Below, one piece after another: positions 7,081 through 12,500 of a stretch of DNA of 12,500 nt. The notes below the pieces were generated by a model. That model was not told the origin of the DNA. It saw only the letters and a program-made list of their open reading frames with translations, and searched no databases. How positions within the stretch are numbered: the stretch's first letter is position 1; every line of letters starts with the position of its first letter. Where the stretch lies: assembly GCA_033809415.1 (NCBI GenBank), contig JAPXLT010000125.1, positions 1 through 12,500 of the forward strand, read 5' to 3'. A program made the translations under genes and the position numbers. This stretch comes from JAQVUB01 sp033809415 (GTDB lineage Bacteria > Verrucomicrobiota > Lentisphaeria > Oligosphaerales > Oligosphaeraceae).

Positions 7081-10000
7081 TTATTTTCCTTCCTGCGCAA
7101 ATTCGCCGATCAATTCAACTTCCGACAGGACAGCATCATACCGGCCGCCAGTGCGAAGAGAAGTAAGCACCAGCCGGAAAGTCTGACCTTTAGTGCCGTC
7201 CGGCAGCTGCAAGATCACTACCGGATCGCGATTCCACCGGACAGCAGCCAGGGTTTTCCAAGTGCCATCGTCCTGCCGCAACTGGAATTCCGCGTTTTCC
7301 AGGCGTGGACAACCGTAATACGTCACATTGTACAAGCGGAGCTCGCGGACAACGGCGGGGCGTGGCAGGTCGAGTTGCAGCCAGGGCTGCTTGTCGTTCA
7401 GGGCGGGCGTCCATCCATCGCGGCTGGTGTCGTAGGAGGCCGATTCAGAGATTGGGCGGAAACCGTCCAAGAGGAGATAGAGTGTTTTGGAATGACGGGT
7501 GTACCAAGTTGTGGTTTCGGAGGAGGCGGTCAGCCTGGTCCAATTTTGCGGCAGTGCCTGCCCCTTGGCGACCTGGCTGTAAAGTTGGCAAGAAACCGGG
7601 CCGGTGGCAAGCAGGTTTCCGGGGGTGAAGCGCCGGGCCTCTGCTTCAGCAAGGCGCTTTTGAAAATGGGCAAGTGTCTCGAGACCGGCGGGAATGGGGT
7701 CGCTGAGATAAACCCGTGCTTCTTCAGAAGCAAAAGTATCCTCGAAAGCACCATCGGCAACGGAGACGGTTCGGTCTTCACTGAGAACATGCAGGGTCGC
7801 AGGAAGATTGCTGGCGGAGAAACGTACTTTGAGAGTAGATTTTGCAGTGTTCACTGCGATGATGGCCATGCGTTCGCCGACCCGTTTCAGGCAGGACTGA
7901 AAGTTCGCGCCCTCGAGTCCCTCGCCGCTGACAGTCAGCCCCTGTGCAGGCGGTGCGGCGATGAAATCAGTCAGCGGCAGGAGTTCCCGGGCGATGAATT
8001 CCGGTCCCAGCCGCAACTGTTCAAAGTGCTGGCTCCAATTTTTGAGGGAATAGAAAAGCATCCCCTTGCAATCATTGGCAAAGACCTGGAAAACCTGGTT
8101 TCGGAGTTCAGTAAAGGTTGGCGCACGCCCGATTTTATCATTTATGCCGGTGGGCCAGCAAAAGCCTTGCGGCATCAGCCAGGCGGGGCCGGTCTTGCGG
8201 GCTTCGCGGGCATAGGAAGAAACGGTATGAAGAGGACGCTTGGACTTGTCGGGCTCATAAAAATGAGGATAGCAGTCCGGCATGTTGATATCACCGCCGC
8301 AGGCGTATCGCTTAATTGCGGAAAAGTCCTGGTTGAGTATTACGCAGGGGTGATAAGGGTCAAGCTCAGTCAGCAGTTCCCGGAGTTTGCGGTACCATTC
8401 CGGGTTGTTGTCACGGCATTCAGGCTCGTCTGCGACATAATAAGCCAGGACTGCGGGATGGCTGCGCACCTTGGTGATGTGCCTGGTAAGGTGTTCGATC
8501 TGCTTTGGCGTGAGAGAGTCTCCGCGTCTGGATTCCTCGCTGAAGACAACCTGCGGGTAGCGGTCTTTTTCACTGTAAGGGATGATCAGCAGTTTCAGTG
8601 CCGGGTTGCGCGCCATCAGTTTATCCATGTCTTTCAGGCATTCGTTACTGTCGGCGAACTGGTCATAAGTCTGTGCACCGGTTATGCCGGGAGCGCAGAC
8701 CTCCTTACCGGAAGTCCAGCCGAAAAGCACAAAGGGCTTGCCGTCCACGAATACCGCATCGTTCTTGTCACACCACACTTCACCTTTCTGGTACGGCAGC
8801 TTGCGGATGCGGACACGCGTCTTCAGGACTTCGAGATAGTAGTCTCCGTCAGGGAGCTTTGCCATGTCATAGATAAAGCGTGCGACTCCCTGCTCCAAAG
8901 GCAGACTGGCGCGATGGACATTGCCCTTGGGGCCGGTCAGGCAGGCTTCGATTTGCCCGATCTTGTGCACGGCCTGGTCAATCTCGATGCTGGCCCGCAA
9001 GGTCTTGTCCGGCATGGTGGCGTAAATATTGTTGCGGTAAACTGGCGTCTCTATGGTTACCTTGACGGGTGTATAGTCCAAGCGGACACGGGTTTCAGCA
9101 AGCTTAAGCGGTGCACCTTCCTGCCCTGAGAAGAGCAGCCGCAGCAGATATTCACCGGGCTTGGCAAACGGGATGCTGAGTGGCGTCTTAAGCATAATGC
9201 CGTCCTTGAACTCGACGACAGGGCCGTCTGCCGGCGATGCCAGTTCCTCCCCGCCTTGCGGGGGCAGCAGCCATCCCGACATCACGCCCAGGCGGAAATC
9301 ACCGGTAAAATTACGGACAGATGGTTCGAGATCGTACTGAAATGATTCCCCGGTCCGGCGGACGCTGCCATCCGGCACATTGACTTCCCAGCGATAGCGG
9401 GTTAAATCCACCTTTTCCAGTTCCAGGGAGCGGAAATGCATTGGCAGGCAGTGGTTGATTTCCGGAATCGGCGACCATGAAGAATGATTACTCATGATAT
9501 CAGGATCGGCATGGCGATTCCGTCCGATGTTAAATCCCCAGGTGTCCGTGGCCTCCTGCAAATCCATCGTGAAAAAAGGTATCCTGAGTTCGACGGTCCA
9601 TGAATCGGCGGTTCGCGAGGCCTTGACTTCCGCGAAGCTTGACCATGACCAGTCATGGTAGTAAACATAGGATCCGGTATTGTTGTCGATGGGCGTTTCA
9701 TCGCTGTAAAAGCCATTGGCATTGACCATCAGTTTATAATAGCGCAAGTGTGAATGGGGAACCAGGCTGATTTCCAGACTGTCGTCCTTCCAACGGCGCG
9801 GCGCATCAACCTCGGGAGCACTAGTTACTACCAGACTGGCCATCCTGGGTTCGGCGCACTGGATAAGCAAATACAAATTTCTGCCGTCATGGATTACCTT
9901 AAAGGCCGTATCCGGCACGGCAGGGCGTTTCGGATCACCCAATACTGTAAAACCGCTCTGCCACGGTTGACCGGTCCAGCAGCTGTCGTTCCCGACACCG

Positions 10001-10113
10001 TCAATCTGTGGTGGTTTGGAACAGAGGGGGGCGATCAGATTCCCTGCTGCCAGTTTTCCAAGGAAAACGACAAAGAATAGGATAAAGCATGGCTGCAAAA
10101 GGATTTTCCGCAT
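7081..10113 (-). CDS. Exported TIM-barrel glycoside hydrolase-like protein with CBM9-like and F5/8C-like domains
   Basis: This is a 1010-aa protein. A signal peptide covers residues 1 to about 24 (FILFFVVFLGKLAAG). Residues about 30-230 resemble a CBM9/DOMON-type carbohydrate-binding domain (PPQIDGV, WKDDSLEI, WTVELRIPF, WGFNIGRNR). Residues about 235-440 look like Ig-like beta domains. A TIM barrel follows at about 447-720, of the broad GH2/GH42-like clan: HPAVLAYYVADEPE at 552-565 has E563 as candidate acid/base, preceded by D562, with a likely second carboxylate later that I cannot place. Residues about 840-1005 look like an F5/8 type C domain (WLQLDLPRPAVVRELRLYN). The specific family and substrate are not recognisable by eye. 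It is the first gene of a three-gene unit. The ribosome binding site (AAGAG) is weak and follows a long structured leader, so expression may be controlled at the RNA level. Confidence 0.85.
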   Translation of the reverse strand: MRKILLQPCFILFFVVFLGKLAAGNLIAPLCSKPPQIDGVGNDSCWTGQPWQSGFTVLGDPKRPAVPDTAFKVIHDGRNLYLLIQCAEPRMASLVVTSAPEVDAPRRWKDDSLEISLVPHSHLRYYKLMVNANGFYSDETPIDNNTGSYVYYHDWSWSSFAEVKASRTADSWTVELRIPFFTMDLQEATDTWGFNIGRNRHADPDIMSNHSSWSPIPEINHCLPMHFRSLELEKVDLTRYRWEVNVPDGSVRRTGESFQYDLEPSVRNFTGDFRLGVMSGWLLPPQGGEELASPADGPVVEFKDGIMLKTPLSIPFAKPGEYLLRLLFSGQEGAPLKLAETRVRLDYTPVKVTIETPVYRNNIYATMPDKTLRASIEIDQAVHKIGQIEACLTGPKGNVHRASLPLEQGVARFIYDMAKLPDGDYYLEVLKTRVRIRKLPYQKGEVWCDKNDAVFVDGKPFVLFGWTSGKEVCAPGITGAQTYDQFADSNECLKDMDKLMARNPALKLLIIPYSEKDRYPQVVFSEESRRGDSLTPKQIEHLTRHITKVRSHPAVLAYYVADEPECRDNNPEWYRKLRELLTELDPYHPCVILNQDFSAIKRYACGGDINMPDCYPHFYEPDKSKRPLHTVSSYAREARKTGPAWLMPQGFCWPTGINDKIGRAPTFTELRNQVFQVFANDCKGMLFYSLKNWSQHFEQLRLGPEFIARELLPLTDFIAAPPAQGLTVSGEGLEGANFQSCLKRVGERMAIIAVNTAKSTLKVRFSASNLPATLHVLSEDRTVSVADGAFEDTFASEEARVYLSDPIPAGLETLAHFQKRLAEAEARRFTPGNLLATGPVSCQLYSQVAKGQALPQNWTRLTASSETTTWYTRHSKTLYLLLDGFRPISESASYDTSRDGWTPALNDKQPWLQLDLPRPAVVRELRLYNVTYYGCPRLENAEFQLRQDDGTWKTLAAVRWNRDPVVILQLPDGTKGQTFRLVLTSLRTGGRYDAVLSEVELIGEFAQEGK

Positions 10114-10126
10114 GGGCTTTCTCTTG

Positions 10127-10200
10127 CCTGAATCCGTGAAGTAAAAAACGCATCGTCATTTTTACGGATTCAGGAACTCTGATTTTGAAAAAATGACGAT
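10127..10200 (-). promoter_or_regulatory. Structured leader of the 1010-aa gene: two interleaved dyads (pseudoknot-like)
   Basis: Reading the transcript, 10200-10189 (ATCGTCATTTTT) pairs with 10163-10152 over 12 bp, and 10174-10164 (CCTGAATCCGT) pairs with 10137-10127 over 11 bp, all perfect. The arms alternate, so together they can only form a pseudoknot: 14-nt loop, no base between the stems, 14-nt loop. The structure ends 13 nt before the ATG and leaves the weak AAGAG site just outside. A third perfect hairpin (10208-10200 with 10193-10185, 9 bp, 6-nt loop) uses the same first arm and would exclude the 12-bp stem, giving a possible switch. It matches no riboswitch class I know. It could also be a pair of overlapping DNA operators. 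Confidence 0.6.
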
Positions 10201-10208
10201 TTTTTCAA
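10185..10208 (-). promoter_or_regulatory. Competing A/T-rich hairpin in the same leader
   Basis: TTGAAAAAA (10185-10193) and TTTTTTCAA (10200-10208) form a perfect 9-bp dyad with loop TGACGA on the plus strand. It overlaps the upstream arm of the pseudoknot-like structure, so the two folds are alternatives. As DNA it could be a regulator site; the first bases also read TTGAAA, a possible -35 box, with only a poor -10 after it. Confidence 0.45.
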
Positions 10209-10231
10209 CCGGCCGTACTCGCAGCCTGGTT

Positions 10232-10249
10232 ATGTTTCTTCGAAAACAT
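10232..10249. other. Short inverted repeat in the intergenic region
   Basis: ATGTTT (10232-10237) and AAACAT (10244-10249) flank CTTCGA. The stem is only 6 bp and its role is unclear. It lies upstream of the structured leader. Confidence 0.3.
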
Positions 10250-10365
10250 GCCTCGATGGACTCATTTTAACTTCCTCAAATATCCAAACTTAACCCCCTT
10301 GCAATAGGAGTAAGGCAACATAACACCTGGTTCCAGAACCGCCCCAATAAACATCCTTGGAATAA

Positions 10366-10394
10366 CCCGCTTTACAAAGGAGACCCAAAGCGGG
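10366..10394 (-). terminator. Candidate transcription terminator after the regulator-pseudopilin unit
   Basis: CCCGCTTT (10366-10373) pairs with AAAGCGGG (10387-10394), a perfect 8-bp stem with a 13-nt loop. On the minus strand it is followed by TTATTCC rather than a clean U run. Its position, about 210 nt after the stop of the upstream pseudopilin and before the next leader, suits a terminator, but the loop is large and the tail weak. Confidence 0.3.
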
Positions 10395-10419
10395 AGTTCC
10401 CTTGCCTGAATGCACTGGC

Positions 10420-10486
10420 TGTCAAAAAGGTTTTTAACCACGAAAGGCACGAAAAAGCTTGGCGTGGACTAACGTCCACAACCCAC
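10420..10486 (+). repeat. Composite intergenic repeat, module B, copy 2
   Basis: The module is nearly identical to the reverse complement of 2374-2440. It has two 9-bp units at 10439-10456 (CACGAAAGG, CACGAAAAA) and the hairpin GTGGAC/GTCCAC at 10464-10479. On the minus strand, the direction of the neighbouring genes, the hairpin is followed by GCCAAGCTTTTT, so this copy could help end transcription of the pseudopilin unit. Confidence 0.85.
10464..10479. other. Small conserved hairpin in module B, copy 2
   Basis: GTGGAC and GTCCAC surround TAAC. Compared with copy 1 at 2380-2395, one base pair has changed on both sides while pairing is kept. Confidence 0.65.
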
Positions 10487-10508
10487 ACGGACGGAACGGT
10501 CCGATCCG

Positions 10509-10585
10509 TCGGAGAAACCAATAGACCAGATCACAAATTCGCGTGCAATCCCATCACTCGAAGCAACAACCACTGTAAAAATTTT
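10509..10585 (+). repeat. Composite intergenic repeat, module A, copy 2
   Basis: The module is in the same orientation as 2265-2339, starting TCGGAGAAACCAATAG and ending AAAAATTTT. It is preceded by a degenerate remnant of the 9-bp array (one good unit, GATCCGTCG, at 10504-10512, and two poor ones before it). Here module B comes before A, while in copy 1 an inverted B comes after A. It ends 17 nt from the stop of the upstream pseudopilin gene. Confidence 0.85.
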
Positions 10586-10602
10586 AACGACTCCAAAGGA
10601 AA

Positions 10603-11337
10603 TCATAATGGCTTCCATGCGTCTTTACCGGTACCGAATTGTTTCCCGTTAGTGTATCTTTGAACACTGCAATCAAGGAAAAGAAAATTACTTTGATTGT
10701 TATGACGGAAAGCTGCTCGCCAGAATTGATACGGCGATGCCACATCATTGGTATATTTGGGAGTAAAGTAGGAGTACGGACGGGATAATAACGTATCGGT
10801 ATATTTTTCATGCAGTGGAGCATCCAGCACAATCACTGAATTGTGCATATTATGCACCATCTGCTGGCTTCTGGCACGCATATCGTCCCCGCCATCTACA
10901 TAAAATTTACCCCAGCCCCCGGTCTTCGGTTTTTTGTCAGTGTTGTAACTGCTTTCAGTGCCATAGGCGATAGTCGCACAATAGGGTAAAACCACATTGC
11001 TTTTAAAGCTGATCAACGCAGGAATGCGAACTACGGAAGGACAGCAGATATATTTGGTGACTTCCCGCTTGTAATCATACCAGGACTTACTGGGAAGGAT
11101 GTACGGAAAAATCCCTGCCATCCACAGGATGCCTTGATAGCTTGGTAGATAGTCATTATAATCATTCGTATATTGTATGGTTGCATAGGCAAACTGTTTC
11201 ATAATTCCTGAACAGGTGATGGCCTGGGCTTTCTCCCTGGCCTTGCTCAACGCCGGCAGCAGCATCGAGGCCAGAATGGCGATGATGGCGATCACGACCA
11301 GCAGTTCGATCAAGGTAAATTTTTTCCTGTTTGGCAT
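10603..11337 (-). CDS. Pseudopilin-like protein co-transcribed with the GntR regulator
   Basis: This is a 244-aa protein. The start at 11337 is chosen over the longer frame to 11460, which would run through the regulator gene, because AAGGAGG lies 8-9 nt upstream and the pilin-like signal begins at once. MPNRKKFTLIELLVV has E11 at +5 but Lys, not Gly, at -1. A hydrophobic helix covers about 7-29 and LPALSKAREKA follows. The C-terminal domain is largely unlike that of the other pseudopilin. Near the end, H-N-N-Q-S-N-F-L-F-L-D-C matches the H-X9-DG pattern except for Cys in place of Gly. It is probably a minor pseudopilin or a substrate-linked accessory of a type II-like system. Only 4 nt separate it from the regulator stop, and its ribosome binding site lies inside the regulator's last codons, so translation should be coupled. 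No secretion machinery gene is in the window. Confidence 0.87.
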   Translation of the reverse strand: MPNRKKFTLIELLVVIAIIAILASMLLPALSKAREKAQAITCSGIMKQFAYATIQYTNDYNDYLPSYQGILWMAGIFPYILPSKSWYDYKREVTKYICCPSVVRIPALISFKSNVVLPYCATIAYGTESSYNTDKKPKTGGWGKFYVDGGDDMRARSQQMVHNMHNSVIVLDAPLHEKYTDTLLSRPYSYFTPKYTNDVASPYQFWRAAFRHNNQSNFLFLDCSVQRYTNGKQFGTGKDAWKPL

Positions 11338-11341
11338 GGTA

Positions 11342-12403
11342 TCATTCCTCCTTGCTTTTTTTCTCGACTGGAACAACAAAAGATGGAAAACTGGTGATTT
11401 TTCCTTGCAAAAATTCTGCCATGCGCTGCCCGGCGCTACGCCCAAGGGCTTTGCAATCATAATAGGATGGTATTATTTCAATCTTCCATTGCGAGTATTT
11501 TTTCTGCAGTTTGCTAGTGAGGTGATTTTTCGCCATGAAAATCGGTATGTTTTTTCGATTCTCCTGCACATCCAGGGTTTGCAGCAAGCAGTTATAGCGT
11601 TCCGTGTCGCCAGTACAAATGATGGCGTCGATAGTTTCCGTGGTCAGCAGCCGCGGGAGTTTCTCGGGAATTTCAGCCGCCGTGTCGATAAAAAACTTTC
11701 GCGGCAAGTCAATGCCATATTTCTGCATTTCTTTCAGAAATCTTTTAGCGGAAATATTATAGCTTCCGAGCCAGACAGCCCGATGGAGCTGCCTTTGCCG
11801 CATCAGCCGGGCATATTGGGCGGCATGAAACTCATAATCCCTAAGAAGTGTATTGCCGTTGGGCTTGCGGGATTCTGTGTCATAGATGGTATCCATGACG
11901 ACCAGGGGATACTGCCGCTGCAAGAGCTCGTTGATGTCGTCTATCCTGTCTTCCGACGGCGTAATCCAGAATAGTCCGTCCAGCGCCATGTTTTCAATCT
12001 CTTGGGCAACACTCAGGTTCCCATTCAGATTCAGGAGCAGGAATTCAAAATCGCAATTGACATTTCGCAGCACTCCCATGAAACCGGCCAGAATATCGGC
12101 CCTGGCGGTATTAAAATAATTCCTAGTGCCATCATGAGAAAGAATGCCCACAATAAAAGGAACCGCCATCGCCAATTCCGGATTGGTGAAGGCGCCCTGC
12201 CGCCCCGGCAGACGGATCAGATGCTTGCTTTGCTCGAGAGACTGAATCGCACGGCGCACGGTGATGCGGCTGACTCCGAATTTCTCGCATAGCTGCATCT
12301 CGCTCAGGATGCGCTCGGGCTTTGTCCCCGCTTTGGCTACGCATTGCAGCAGGTAATTTCTTACTGCAGCAGTCAATGGCATGGTCTTGCTCTCGTTCCG
12401 CAT
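11342..12403 (-). CDS. GntR-family transcriptional regulator with LacI-type ligand-binding domain
   Basis: This is a 353-aa cytoplasmic DNA-binding protein. Residues about 10-73 form a GntR winged helix: LSEMQLCEKFGVSRITVRRA at about 33-52 is the helix-turn-helix, and the wing is LIRLPGRQGAFT. Residues about 81-345 resemble the periplasmic-binding-protein-like sensor of the LacI/GalR family (FIVGILSH start, ILAGFMGVL, DGLFWITP, YPLVVMD, IDAIICTGD). This architecture is that of AraR-type sugar-responsive repressors. The start at 12403 has AAGGA 8 nt upstream; the ATG at 12382 has only a poor site. Its place at the head of the cluster and direct coupling to a pseudopilin suggest that it controls this glycan locus and perhaps itself. 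The inducer is not readable from the sequence. Confidence 0.92.
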   Translation of the reverse strand: MRNESKTMPLTAAVRNYLLQCVAKAGTKPERILSEMQLCEKFGVSRITVRRAIQSLEQSKHLIRLPGRQGAFTNPELAMAVPFIVGILSHDGTRNYFNTARADILAGFMGVLRNVNCDFEFLLLNLNGNLSVAQEIENMALDGLFWITPSEDRIDDINELLQRQYPLVVMDTIYDTESRKPNGNTLLRDYEFHAAQYARLMRQRQLHRAVWLGSYNISAKRFLKEMQKYGIDLPRKFFIDTAAEIPEKLPRLLTTETIDAIICTGDTERYNCLLQTLDVQENRKNIPIFMAKNHLTSKLQKKYSQWKIEIIPSYYDCKALGRSAGQRMAEFLQGKITSFPSFVVPVEKKSKEE

Positions 12404-12433
12404 CGCGATAATCCTTGAAATTCAACCCGGATC

Positions 12434-12479
12434 AAAACTGTATTTGTTATAAAAATATATCAGTTTTTGTGTTTGTCAA
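12434..12479 (-). promoter_or_regulatory. Promoter region of the regulator gene with possible operator dyad
   Basis: On the minus strand a perfect -35 TTGACA (12479-12474) is followed by an A/T-rich stretch. TATTTT after 16 nt is the best-spaced -10 candidate, with TATATT after 14 nt and TATAAC after 23 nt less well placed. AAAACTG (12434-12440) and CAGTTTT (12461-12467) form a 7-bp dyad with 20 nt between, covering the -10 area, which would suit autorepression by the GntR protein. Confidence 0.5.
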
Positions 12480-12500
12480 GCAAAAAGAACAGACTTTTTA

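Noticed and set aside
6754..9129. 791-codon open frame on the plus strand
   Set aside because: It lies antisense to the 1010-aa and 161-aa genes, which have signal peptides and recognisable domains. The antisense translation has no domain-like pattern and no ribosome binding site supports it. It is long because of codon bias in the real genes.
10262..10450. 62-codon minus-strand frame in the intergenic region
   Set aside because: It begins inside repeat module B and spans the candidate terminator. No Shine-Dalgarno site is well placed and the protein is not recognisable.
2374..10486. Module B hairpins as a matched pair of terminators for the cluster
   Set aside because: The two copies point in opposite directions. 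Only copy 2 has the orientation needed for the minus-strand genes, so termination cannot be the common function.

Overview
The window reads as a carbohydrate-utilisation region from a member of the Lentisphaerae (Victivallis-like) or a close relative in the Planctomycetes-Verrucomicrobia-Chlamydiae group. The main grounds are two pseudopilin-like genes starting with the FTLIELLVVIAIIAILASM motif and continuing LPALSKAREKA, placed among multi-domain glycosidase-like genes and a GntR/LacI hybrid regulator. The taxonomic call is inference from this gene style; there is no rRNA or other marker gene. All seven protein genes that I accept lie on the minus strand. I see no tRNA, rRNA, CRISPR array, transposase or phage gene.

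Layout in the direction of transcription (high to low coordinates). (1) 12403-10603: a GntR-family regulator with a LacI-type sensor domain, coupled across a 4-nt gap to a pseudopilin-like gene. (2) 10602-10114: a 489-bp intergenic stretch holding copy 2 of a composite repeat and then a highly structured leader. (3) 10113-5914: a tight three-gene unit made of a 1010-aa exported TIM-barrel protein with CBM9-like and F5/8C-like domains, a 161-aa exported protein of unknown function, and a second pseudopilin-like gene. (4) 5734-2816: a 972-aa exported protein with carbohydrate-binding modules and a GH123/DUF4091-like catalytic region. (5) 2815-1988: an 828-bp intergenic stretch holding copy 1 of the composite repeat. 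(6) 1987-23: a 654-aa glycosidase-like protein of the GHL6 (possibly GH151) type with no signal peptide.

A reasonable reading, partly inferred, is that the regulator senses a sugar and controls the cluster. The two large exported proteins and the small exported protein would bind and cut a complex glycan outside the cytoplasm. The pseudopilins would belong to a type II secretion or pilus-like apparatus used with these enzymes, and the unsecreted GHL6-like enzyme would finish imported oligosaccharides. The substrate cannot be read from the sequence. GH123 and GH151 are known for N-acetylgalactosaminidase and fucosidase activity, which would suit host-type glycans, but both family assignments were made by eye.

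The most unusual material is non-coding. The leader of the 1010-aa gene has two interleaved perfect dyads whose order and spacing match an H-type pseudoknot, with stems of 12 and 11 bp, no bases between the stems and two 14-nt loops, plus a third competing hairpin. The two long intergenic regions carry related composite repeats that bracket the four-gene cluster. One module is in direct orientation and the other inverted. A small hairpin in the inverted module shows a compensatory base-pair change between copies, and copy 1 has a seven-unit 9-bp GATC array closed by 15-bp inverted repeats.
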